DNA of 64,000 nucleotides from Aurelia coerulea (taxonomy: Eukaryota; Cnidaria; Scyphozoa; Semaeostomeae; Ulmaridae), in contig CM076955.1 in the NCBI GenBank assembly GCA_039566865.1, forward strand, positions 22,941,001-23,005,000. The letters are read 5' to 3'. Each line of letters begins with the position of its first letter. Within the stretch, counting starts at the first letter, position 1. The translations under genes were made by a program, and so were the position numbers. Below, in pieces: positions 49,480-60,050 of this stretch. Below the pieces are notes generated by a model. That model had not been told where the DNA came from. It saw only the letters and a program-made list of their open reading frames with translations, and searched no databases.

Positions 49480-52400
49480 TTTTCCTGTGAATTTTACACA
49501 AGAAAAAGGGTCAGGAAACATGTTTTAGTGTCCCACGGGACATTTTTAGGGAGTTTTGGGCGAAAGGAAATTTTTTCTTGAGAATTTTGAAAATCGATTT
49601 TAGGCCCTAATAGGCCATTTTACACAAGAAAAAGGGCCAGGAAACATGTTATAGTGTCCCACGGGACACTTAAAGGGAGTTGTGGGCGAAAAAAATGTTT
49701 TTTTTTGGAAATTTTGAGAACCGATTTTAGGCCCAAATAGGCCATTTTACCCAAGAAAAAGGGTAAGGAAACATGTTTTAGTGTCACACGGGACATTTTT
49801 AGGGAGTTTTTGGCAAAAGGAAATTTATTTGAGAATTTTGAGAATCTATTTTAGGCCCAAATAGGCCATTTTATCCAAGAAAAAGGGTAAGGAAACATGT
49901 TTTAGTGTCACATGGGACATTTTTAGAGAGTTTGGGCGAAAGGAAATTTTTTTGCAAAGTTTCAAAATAAATTTTTGGCCCAAACAGGCCCAAATAGGCA
50001 ATTTTACGCATTCAAAAGTGTCAGGAAACATGTTTTAGTGTCCCATGGGACAATTTTAGTGTGTTTTTAGCGAAAACAATTTAAAAAATTATTTCTTTTT
50101 AAATTGATTTCAGGCCCAAATAGGCCATTTTACCCAAGACTAAGGGTCAAGAAACATGTTATAGTGTAACACGGGACATTTTTAGGGAGTTTTGGGTGAG
50201 AAATTTATTTTTGGAAATTTTGACAATCGATTTTAGGCCGAAATGGGCCATTTTACACGAGAAAAAGGGCCAGGAAACATGTTTTAGTGTCCCACAGGAA
50301 ATTCTAAGCAAGTTTTGGGCGAAAGAAAATTTTTTCTAGAGACTTTTGAAAATCGATTTTAGGCCCAAATAGGCCATTTTACCCAAGAAAAAGAGTCAGG
50401 AAACATGTTTTATTGTCACGAGGGACATTTTTAGAGAGTTTTTGGCGAAAGGAAATTTTTTTTTGCAAAGTTTCAAAATCATTTTTGGCCCAAACAGGCC
50501 CAAATAGGCCATTCTACGCATACAAAAGGGTCAGGAAACATGTTTTAGTGTCGCATGGGACAATTTTAGTGAGTTTTTAGCGCAAACAATTTTTTTATTT
50601 CTTTTTAAAATAGATATTAGGCACAAATAGGCAATTTACTCAAGGATAAGGGTCAGGAAACATGTTTTAGTGTCGCAGGGGACATTTTTAGGGAGTTTTG
50701 GGCGAAAAAAATTTTTCTTTTGAAAATTTTGAAATCGATTTTAGGCCCTAATAGGCCATTTTACACAAGAAAAGGGCCAGGAAACATGTTATAGTGTCCC
50801 ACGGGACACTCAAAGGGAGTTGTGGGCGAAAAAAATGTTTTTTTTTGGAAATTTTGAGAACCGATTTTAGGCCCAAATATGCCATTTTACCCAAGAAAAA
50901 GGGTAAGGAAACATGTTTTAGTGTCCCACGGGACATTTTTAGGGAGTTTTGGGCGAAAGGAAATTTTTTCTTGAGAATTTTGAAAATCGATTTTAGGCCC
51001 TAATAGGCCATTTTACACAAGAAAAAGGGCCAGGAAACATGTTATAGTGTCCCACGGGACACTTAAAGGGAGTTGTGGGCGAAAAAATGTTTTTTTTTGG
51101 AAATTTTGAGAACCGATTTTAGGCCCAAATAGGCCATTTTACCCAAGAAAAAGGGTAAGGAAACATGTTTTAGTGTCATACGGGACATTTTTAGGGAGTT
51201 TTTGGCAAAAGGAAATTTATTTGAGAATTTTGAGAATCTATTTTAGGCCCAAATAGGCCATTTTATCCAAGAAAAAGGGTAAGGAAACATGTTTTAGTGT
51301 CACACGGGACATTTTTAGAGAGTTTGGGCGAAAGGAAATTTTTTTGCAAAGTTTCAAAATAAATTTTTGGCCCAAACAGGCCCAAATAGGCAATTTTACG
51401 CATTCAAAAGGGTCAGGAAACATGTTTTAGTGTCCCATGGGACAATTTTAGTGTGTTTTTAGCGAAAACAATTAAAAAAATTATTTCTTTTTAAATTGAT
51501 TTCAGGCCCAAATAGGCCATTTTACCCAAGACTAAGGGTCAGGAAACATGTTATAGTGTAACACGGGACATTTTTAGGGAGTTTTGGGTGAGAAATTTAT
51601 TTTTGGAAATTTTGACAATCGATTTTAGGCCGAAATGGGCCATTTTACACGAGAAAAAGGGCCAGGAAACATGTTTTAGTGTCCAACAGGAAATTCTAAG
51701 CAAGTTTTGGGCGAAAGAAAATTTTTTCTAGAAAATTTTGAAAATCGATTTTAGGCCCAAATAGGCCATTTTACCCAAGAAAAAGAGTCAGGAAACATTT
51801 TTTATTGTCACACGGGACATTTTTAGAGAGTTTTTGGCGAAAGGAAATTTTTTTTTGCAAAGTTTCAAAATCATTTTTGGCCCAAACAGGCCCAAATAGG
51901 CCATTCTACGCATACTAAAGGGTCAGGAAACATGTTTTAGTGTCGCATGGGACAATTTTAGTGAGTTTTTAGCGCAAACAATTTTTTTATTTCTTTTTGA
52001 AATAGATATTAGGCACAAATAGGCAATTTACTCAAGGATAAGGGTCAGGAAACATGTTTTAGTGTCGCAGGGGACATTTTTAGGGAGTTTTGGGCGAAAA
52101 AAATTTTTCTTTTGAAAATTTTGAAATCGATTTTAGGCCCTAATAGGCCATTTTACACAAGAAAAGGGCCAGGAAACATGTTATAGTGTCCCACGGGACA
52201 CTTAAAGGGAGTTGTGGGCGAAAAAAATGTATTTTTTGGAAATTTTGAGAACCGATTTTAGGCCCAAATATGCCATTTTACCCAAGAAAAAGGGTAAGGA
52301 AACATGTTTTAGTGTCACACGGGACATTTTTAGGGAGTTTTTGGCAAAAGGAAATTTATTTGAGAATTTTGAGAATCTATTTTAGGTCCAAATAGGCCAT

Positions 52401-53956
52401 TTTATCCAAGAAAAAGGGTAAGGAAACATGTTTTAGTGTCACACGGGACATTTTTAGAGAGTTTGGGCGAAAGGAAATTTTTTTGCAAAGTTTCAAAATA
52501 AATTTTTGGCCCAAACAGGCCCAAATAGGCAATTTTACGCATTCAATAGGGTCAGGAAACATGTTTTAGTGTCCCATGGGACAATTTTAGTGTGTTTTTA
52601 GCGAAAGCAATTAAAACAATTATTTCTTTTTAAATTGATTTCAGGCCCAAATAGGCCATTTTACCCAAGACTAAGGGTCAGGAAACATGTTATAGTGTAA
52701 CACGGGACATTTTTAGGGAGTTTTGGGTGAGAAATTTATTTTTGGAAATGTTGACAATCGATTTTAGGCTGAAATGGGCCATTTTACACGAGAAAAAGGG
52801 CCAGGAAACATGTTTTAGTGTCCCACAGGAAATTCTAAGCAAGTTTTGGGCGAAAGAAAATTTTTTCTAGAGAATTTTGAAAATCGATTTTAGGCCCAAA
52901 TAGGCCATTTTACCCAAGAAAAAGAGTCAGGAAACATGTTTTATTGTCACACGGGACATTTTTAGAGAGTTTTTGGCGAAAGGAAATTCTTTTTGCAAAG
53001 TTTCAAAATCATTTTTGGCCCAAACAGGCCCAAATAGGCCATTCTACGCATACAAAAGGGTCAGGAAACAGGTTTTAGTGTCGGATGGGACAATTTTAGT
53101 GAGTTTTTAGCGCAAACAATTTTTTTTTCTCTTTAAAATAGATATTAGGCACAAATAGGCAATTTACTCAAGGATAAGGGTCAGGAAACATGTTTTAGTG
53201 TCGCAGGGGACATTTTTAGGGAGTTTTGGGCGAAAAATTTTTAATTTTGAAAATTTAGAAAATCGATTTTAGGCCCAAATAGGCCATTTTACACATAAAA
53301 GAGGGTCAGGAAACATGTTTTAGTGTCCCAAGGGATATTTTGAGGGAGTTTTGGGCGAACAAATATTTTTTTGATAGTTTTGAAATTTATTTTCAGCCTA
53401 AATAGGCCATTTTATCCAAGAATAAGGGTCGGGAAACATGTTTCAGTGGCCCTGGGGACATTTTTAGGGAGTTTTGGGTGAAAGAATTTTTTCTTTGGAT
53501 ATTTTGAGGATCGAGTTTAGGCCTAAATAGGCCTTTTTACCCAAGAGAAAGGTTTAGGAAACATGTTTAAGTGTCCCACAGGAATTTTTTAAAAAGTTTT
53601 TGGCAAAAAAACTTTTTTTGGAAATTTTGAGTATCGATTTTAGGCCCAAATAGGCCATTTTACCTAGGAAAAAGGGCCAGGAAGCATGTTTTAGTGTCGA
53701 ACGGGACATTTTAAAGGAGTTTTGGGGGAAAAATTTTTAATTTTGAAAATTTTGAATATCGATTTTAGGCCCAAATAGGCAATTTTACTCAAGAAAAAGG
53801 GTGGTCAGGAAACATGTTTTCTTGTCGCAAGGGACATTTTTAGGGAGTTTTGCGTGAACAAAATATTTTTTTTGAAATTTTGAGTATCGATTTTAGGCCC
53901 AAATAGGCAATTTTACTCAAGAAAAAGGAGCAGGAAACACGTTTTAGTGTCCCAAG
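49480..53956 (-). repeat. Satellite array 2, ~126-bp monomer, inverted and diverged relative of array 1
   Basis: Monomers run TTTTAGGGAGTTTTGGGCGAA, an A/T-rich tract, TCGATTTTAGGCCCAAATAGG, CCATTTTACCCAAGAAAAAG, GGTCAGGAAACATGTTTTAG and TGTCCCACGGGACA. The GGGAG start recurs at 49549, 49675 and 49802. The complement of array 1's monomer has the same order (GGCCTAAATAGGCCATTTTA, AAGGGTCAGGAAACATGTTT, CGGGACATTTTTAGGGGGTT), so the two arrays are one family in opposite orientation. Monomers here differ far more from each other than in array 1. Recurrent 61- to 69-codon frames are repeat artefacts. Confidence 0.95.
49541..52322 (-). repeat. Higher-order repeat in array 2, 11-monomer unit (~1391 bp)
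   Basis: The marker ATAGTGTCCCACGGGACACT followed by AAAGGGAGTTGTGGG occurs at about 49651, 50790, 51041 and 52181; the first and third, and the second and fourth, are 1390-1391 bp apart. Another marker block (TTGCAAAGTTTCAAAATAAA) recurs at intervals of 1392 and then 1139 bp, that is 11 and then 9 monomers, so the next unit lost two monomers. Confidence 0.85.
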
Positions 53957-54565
53957 CACTGTGATCCAGCTCTTTAGAAATCGTGGAATTAATCCAAAAA
54001 AATGAAAATACGAGTATACACTATTTAATGGTTTCATCATGGCGAAGAGACATTGAGCTATTCGATAAAAGAAAAATTTCTTAAATCCGTCTTATAAATC
54101 CAGAGATATGATTTTTTAAAGTTTGACTAAATTGCGAACTGTTGTTTACATTGCAATTTCCGGCCTTTTATTTGTTGTATCGTTGAAAACCTAGAAATTC
54201 AAGTTCTTGTATCTCTTCAATAAATGCACCGATTTTTTGAAACTTTTTTTTGTCTTGCAGATAAACACCTAAGCTATCTAAAAATACAAAGCTTTTTTTA
54301 AAATCTCAAGTTGGTATATCAATATTTGTCAAAATGGCGTATGGCCTTTTTAAGCACGAAAACCAGGCAAATTATCAACATTCCGTCTGTTATAGTGAAA
54401 ACAAAAAATCTAACTAAATCTAACTCTTCAAAAAAAATATTAAAATTGAATAAGATGTCTTGACAGAATTTCTGCCAGAGGATTCGTACAGCTTCGTACA
54501 GGAAAAAAAGTTATCACAAATTTGGTATGGTAGGTCCTTTTCAGTTTGTGTTTGGTTATGGTCGT

Positions 54566-55373
54566 ACTCACTGAAACCTTGACGACCAACTGTTGATAAA
54601 GATCTTGTTCTGGTATAATATTTTCATGCTTCTTGTCTGTCGACTCGGTTTTTATCTTGATTCCATAGTCAATGGAAAAAAATGTTAACTGACTGTCTTC
54701 AAGGGCTTCGATATGGTAGGGAAGAGGCGTCAATAGCCTGGATATGCTTGTGGCGACTTTTATTGAAACATAACTACTGCCTGCATTCCCCTATCACTAC
54801 TTTTCCATTCACTTATTCGCCTTAAATGCCTCTTTGTTTAAGTTTAAGGCAAGGCAACTTTACCTCGTTATTTCAAAATATAAATTCAACTTTTAAACTT
54901 TGATAGTACGCATAGAGAGTGTCTACAGCTCACCATACTGTATATGGGATGCAGGGAGTGCTCAAATTACAGGATGACGCAACTTTACATAAACTGATCT
55001 GAAACTGCAAAACAATAAAAACAAAATTTTCTCGTAACTATGACCGACCCAAGCCAAGCCTGTATGTTTCACATACCTCATTGAGAAGCAGAATTTTTTC
55101 TATGTTAATTTCCAAGTCAGTTCCTACCACAAAATAAAACAATGACTGTTAAAACACAAAACTGCTGGCCTGTAGTCTTTAAACCATTCCAATAGCTATG
55201 TGTCACAAAATCAATCACGTTTATCACAACGAATGGCGAGCTTTATGATTTCATAGTCGAAAACGGTGATTTAAAGGATAAAAGTACGAAGTAGAACACG
55301 AAATATACTGCAAAATTTAAGGATCTAGCTGATAAACTGATAGAGGAAAGGGGGGCTGAAGGAAGACGCATAT
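54566..55373. other. Unique central region of Transib-like element 2
   Basis: Not duplicated between the arms. The minus strand near 55075-55130 reads GTDLEINIEKILLLNE followed by a GT that could be a splice donor, but nothing connects it to a larger gene. No other feature seen. Confidence 0.4.
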
Positions 55374-55523
55374 AAAATTCAATTAGTAATCCAAAAATTG
55401 TATCAAGTTAAAGTGAAGGATGAAGCCTGGCGTGTAAAAGAAAGAGTGTTCAGTGATGAAGTAGATGAACGAGTTAAAAAACGTAGCCGACCAAGATCAG
55501 GCAGTCAATTATCATTAAAGTGA
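55374..55523 (+). pseudogene. Possible decayed coding stretch inside Transib-like element 2
   Basis: An open stretch of 49 codons before TGA, rich in charged residues (LYQVKVKDEAWRVKERVF, then VDERVKKRSRPRSGS). It is preceded in another frame by FKDLADKLIEERGAEGRR ending in a stop at about 55373. The composition is protein-like, unlike the surrounding AT-rich DNA, but I recognise no domain and there is no start codon. It might be a remnant of the original transposase or of captured sequence. Confidence 0.3.
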
Positions 55524-56313
55524 GGTGATCGATACACTAAACCGAGAAGAGGCCCTTATCAAGGACATGTACAATGAGAATTAGATTATCGACCAAAAAC
55601 TAAATACTTTAGAGACACAAGCTTTACTCAAGTAAAGCTAAGATAGTTGAAAGTAGTTTGCATAAACACTGTTCGTATGCGGAACAGTTCAATCATGTAC
55701 AAAGCCAAAAATCATTGCCAAAAAATCAACGTTAAACCAAAAAGGGCCTATCATACCAAATGTGTGATAACTTTTTTTCCTGTACGAAGCTGTACGAATC
55801 CTTTGGTAGAAATTCTCTCAAGACATCATATTCAATTGTGATATTTTTTTTGAAGAGTTTGATTTAGTTAGATTTTTTGTTTTCACCATAACAAACGGAA
55901 TTTTGATAATTTGCCTGGTTTTTGTGCTTACAAAAATCATACACCATTTTGAAAAATATTGATATACCAACTTGATATTTTGCAAATAGCTTTGTATTTT
56001 TAGATAGCTTAGGTGTTTATCTGTAAAATAAAAAAAAGTTTCAAAAAATCGGTGCATTTGTTGAAGAGTTACAAGAACTTGAATGTATGGGTTTTCAACG
56101 ATAACACAAACAAAAGACCGGAAATTGCAATGTAAACAACAGTTCGCAATTTAGTCAAACTTTAAAAAATCATATCTCTGGATTTATGAGTCGGATTTAA
56201 GAAATTTTTGTTTTATCGAATAGCTCAATGTCTCTTCGCCATGATGAAACCCCCAAATAGTGTATACTCGTATTTTCATTTTTTGGGATTAATTCCCTGT
56301 CTGGATCACAGTG

Positions 56314-56816
56314 CCAAGGGACATTTTTAAGGGAGTTTTGGGCGAAAAAATTTTAAATTTTGAAAATTTTGAAAATCGATTTTAGGCCCAAATTGGCCAT
56401 TTTACTCATGAAGGAGGGTCAGGAAACATGTTTTAGTGTCCCAAGAGACTTTTTTTTAGGGAGTTTTGGGTGAACAAAATATTTTTGGACAGTTTTTGAA
56501 ATTTATTTTAGGCCGAAATAGGCCATTTTATCCAAGAATAAGGGTCAAGAAACATGTTTCAGTGGCCTAGGGGACATTTTTATGGTGTTTTGGGTGAAAA
56601 AAATTTTTCTGGGAAATTAGAGAATACTTTTTAGGTCGTAATAGGCCATTTTACCAAAGAATATGGGTCAGCAAACATGTTTTTAGTGTCCCAGGAGACA
56701 TATTTAGGGAGTATTTGGCAAAAAAAACTTTCTTTTGATAATTTTAAAAATTTATATTTTAATTTATTCAAATAGGCCATTTACATGGAAATGAGGGTCA
56801 GGAAACGTGTTTTGAG
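56314..56816 (-). repeat. Satellite array 2, distal remainder
   Basis: Four further monomers of the same family after the insertion (GGGACATTTTTAAGGGAGTT, AGGCCCAAATTGGCCATTTT and so on). The last one, CCATTTACATGGAAATGAGG, is closer to the complement of array 1 than its neighbours are. The array ends at about 56816. Confidence 0.93.
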
Positions 56817-57038
56817 GTTTCTGTTTTGATTTCATGCGCTATTTTGATGGTGGATGTGATGGAGTCGTTGAAACGATCTATTCTCTGTTTTGAAGAACTG
56901 AGCATGCTCAATGGGATTAGAGGTGTGTGTGTCCATAATGATAGCATTAGAGTGGAATTAATGGTATTAATAGGAAGAGGAGGACAGGGTGGGTGGGGGG
57001 ATAAGGTGCAAGAAGAGGTAGAAGAAAATGCCCATGCC
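56817..57038. other. Unique DNA between satellite array 2 and the 20-bp array
   Basis: About 220 bp of non-repetitive DNA. Overlapping frames on both strands (56826-57089 plus, 57043-56798 minus) show no recognisable domain; the plus frame runs into the tandem array. The segment from 56975 is purine-rich (GGAAGAGGAGGACAGGGTGG and on). Confidence 0.5.
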
Positions 57039-60000
57039 CCCAACCCTAGGTTTTCGGCCCCAACCCTAGGTTTTCGGCCCCAACCCTAGGTTTTCGGCCC
57101 CAACCCTAGGTTTTCGGCCCCAACCCTAGGTTTTCGGCCCCAACCCTAGGTTTTCGGCCCCAACCCTAGGTTTTCGGCCCCAACCCTAGGTTTTCGGCCC
57201 CAACCCTAGGTTTTCGGCCCCAACCCTAGGTTTTCGGCCCCAACCCTAGGTTTTCGGCCCCAACCCTAGGTTTTCGGCCCCAACCCTAGGTTTTCGGCCC
57301 CAACCCTAGGTTTTCGGCCCCAACCCTAGGTTTTCGGCCCCAACCCTAGGTTTTCGGCCCCAACCCTAGGTTTTCGGCCCCAACCCTAGGTTTTCGGCCC
57401 CAACCCTAGGTTTTCGGCCCCAACCCTAGGTTTTCGGCCCCAACCCTAGGTTTTCGGCCCCAACCCTAGGTTTTCGGCCCCAACCCTAGGTTTTCGGCCC
57501 CAACCCTAGGTTTTCGGCCCCAACCCTAGGTTTTCGGCCCCAACCCTAGGTTTTCGGCCCCAACCCTAGGTTTTCGGCCCCAACCCTAGGTTTTCGGCCC
57601 CAACCCTAGGTTTTCGGCCCCAACCCTAGGTTTTCGGCCCCAACCCTAGGTTTTCGGCCCCAACCCTAGGTTTTCGGCCCCAACCCTAGGTTTTCGGCCC
57701 CAACCCTAGGTTTTCGGCCCCAACCCTAGGTTTTCGGCCCCAACCCTAGGTTTTCGGCCCCAACCCTAGGTTTTCGGCCCCAACCCTAGGTTTTCGGCCC
57801 CAACCCTAGGTTTTCGGCCCCAACCCTAGGTTTTCGGCCCCAACCCTAGGTTTTCGGCCCCAACCCTAGGTTTTCGGCCCCAACCCTAGGTTTTCGGCCC
57901 CAACCCTAGGTTTTCGGCCCCAACCCTAGGTTTTCGGCCCCAACCCTAGGTTTTCGGCCCCAACCCTAGGTTTTCGGCCCCAACCCTAGGTTTTCGGCCC
58001 CAACCCTAGGTTTTCGGCCCCAACCCTAGGTTTTCGGCCCCAACCCTAGGTTTTCGGCCCCAACCCTAGGTTTTCGGCCCCAACCCTAGGTTTTCGGCCC
58101 CAACCCTAGGTTTTCGGCCCCAACCCTAGGTTTTCGGCCCCAACCCTAGGTTTTCGGCCCCAACCCTAGGTTTTCGGCCCCAACCCTAGGTTTTCGGCCC
58201 CAACCCTAGGTTTTCGGCCCCAACCCTAGGTTTTCGGCCCCAACCCTAGGTTTTCGGCCCCAACCCTAGGTTTTCGGCCCCAACCCTAGGTTTTCGGCCC
58301 CAACCCTAGGTTTTCGGCCCCAACCCTAGGTTTTCGGCCCCAACCCTAGGTTTTCGGCCCCAACCCTAGGTTTTCGGCCCCAACCCTAGGTTTTCGGCCC
58401 CAACCCTAGGTTTTCGGCCCCAACCCTAGGTTTTCGGCCCCAACCCTAGGTTTTCGGCCCCAACCCTAGGTTTTCGGCCCCAACCCTAGGTTTTCGGCCC
58501 CAACCCTAGGTTTTCGGCCCCAACCCTAGGTTTTCGGCCCCAACCCTAGGTTTTCGGCCCCAACCCTAGGTTTTCGGCCCCAACCCTAGGTTTTCGGCCC
58601 CAACCCTAGGTTTTCGGCCCCAACCCTAGGTTTTCGGCCCCAACCCTAGGTTTTCGGCCCCAACCCTAGGTTTTCGGCCCCAACCCTAGGTTTTCGGCCC
58701 CAACCCTAGGTTTTCGGCCCCAACCCTAGGTTTTCGGCCCCAACCCTAGGTTTTCGGCCCCAACCCTAGGTTTTCGGCCCCAACCCTAGGTTTTCGGCCC
58801 CAACCCTAGGTTTTCGGCCCCAACCCTAGGTTTTCGGCCCCAACCCTAGGTTTTCGGCCCCAACCCTAGGTTTTCGGCCCCAACCCTAGGTTTTCGGCCC
58901 CAACCCTAGGTTTTCGGCCCCAACCCTAGGTTTTCGGCCCCAACCCTAGGTTTTCGGCCCCAACCCTAGGTTTTCGGCCCCAACCCTAGGTTTTCGGCCC
59001 CAACCCTAGGTTTTCGGCCCCAACCCTAGGTTTTCGGCCCCAACCCTAGGTTTTCGGCCCCAACCCTAGGTTTTCGGCCCCAACCCTAGGTTTTCGGCCC
59101 CAACCCTAGGTTTTCGGCCCCAACCCTAGGTTTTCGGCCCCAACCCTAGGTTTTCGGCCCCAACCCTAGGTTTTCGGCCCCAACCCTAGGTTTTCGGCCC
59201 CAACCCTAGGTTTTCGGCCCCAACCCTAGGTTTTCGGCCCCAACCCTAGGTTTTCGGCCCCAACCCTAGGTTTTCGGCCCCAACCCTAGGTTTTCGGCCC
59301 CAACCCTAGGTTTTCGGCCCCAACCCTAGGTTTTCGGCCCCAACCCTAGGTTTTCGGCCCCAACCCTAGGTTTTCGGCCCCAACCCTAGGTTTTCGGCCC
59401 CAACCCTAGGTTTTCGGCCCCAACCCTAGGTTTTCGGCCCCAACCCTAGGTTTTCGGCCCCAACCCTAGGTTTTCGGCCCCAACCCTAGGTTTTCGGCCC
59501 CAACCCTAGGTTTTCGGCCCCAACCCTAGGTTTTCGGCCCCAACCCTAGGTTTTCGGCCCCAACCCTAGGTTTTCGGCCCCAACCCTAGGTTTTCGGCCC
59601 CAACCCTAGGTTTTCGGCCCCAACCCTAGGTTTTCGGCCCCAACCCTAGGTTTTCGGCCCCAACCCTAGGTTTTCGGCCCCAACCCTAGGTTTTCGGCCC
59701 CAACCCTAGGTTTTCGGCCCCAACCCTAGGTTTTCGGCCCCAACCCTAGGTTTTCGGCCCCAACCCTAGGTTTTCGGCCCCAACCCTAGGTTTTCGGCCC
59801 CAACCCTAGGTTTTCGGCCCCAACCCTAGGTTTTCGGCCCCAACCCTAGGTTTTCGGCCCCAACCCTAGGTTTTCGGCCCCAACCCTAGGTTTTCGGCCC
59901 CAACCCTAGGTTTTCGGCCCCAACCCTAGGTTTTCGGCCCCAACCCTAGGTTTTCGGCCCCAACCCTAGGTTTTCGGCCCCAACCCTAGGTTTTCGGCCC

Positions 60001-60050
60001 CAACCCTAGGTTTTCGGCCCCAACCCTAGGTTTTCGGCCCCAACCCTAGG
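57039..60050 (+). repeat. Subtelomeric 20-bp tandem array, about 150 copies
   Basis: Head-to-tail repeats of CCAACCCTAGGTTTTCGGCC. I saw no variant unit by eye across about 3.0 kb, in contrast to the other arrays. Each unit contains AACCCTA, the complement of the telomeric TAGGGTT, in inverted orientation to the terminal repeats, and a CCTAGG palindrome. The array joins the telomere directly. Confidence 0.98.

Larger units (their letters stand above)
53957..56313. mobile_element. Transib-like palindromic DNA transposon, element 2, inserted in satellite array 2
   Basis: A 2357-bp element with both ends reading CACTGTGATCCAG inward and a perfect 5-bp target duplication CCAAG at 53952-53956 and 56314-56318. 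Joining the flanks restores a normal satellite monomer (TGTCCCAAGGGACATTTTT). Arms of about 600 bp (53957-54565 and 55722-56313) are inverted copies, sharing GAAAATACGAGTATACACTA and TTCATCATGGCGAAGAGACA. The ends share ATCCA, GGAATWAAT and the 23-bp subterminal motif with element 1, which places it in the same group. I see no recognisable transposase; the 1.15-kb middle holds only short decayed frames. Confidence 0.82.

Noticed and set aside
49846..52562. Repeated 61-62-codon minus-strand frames in array 2
   Set aside because: Same reason: translations of recurring monomers at 11- and 9-monomer intervals.
54440..55841. Matching C-terminal peptides (VITFFPVRSCTNPL) on opposite strands in the two arms of Transib-like element 2
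   Set aside because: Explained by the inverted arms. Most differences between the two copies change the amino acid, so there is no sign of coding constraint.
56798..57089. Overlapping frames on both strands before the 20-bp array
   Set aside because: No recognisable domain; one runs into the tandem repeat and the other overlaps satellite.
57039..60050. Regular short repeats reminiscent of a CRISPR array
   Set aside because: Units are contiguous with no spacers, and the context is a eukaryotic telomere.
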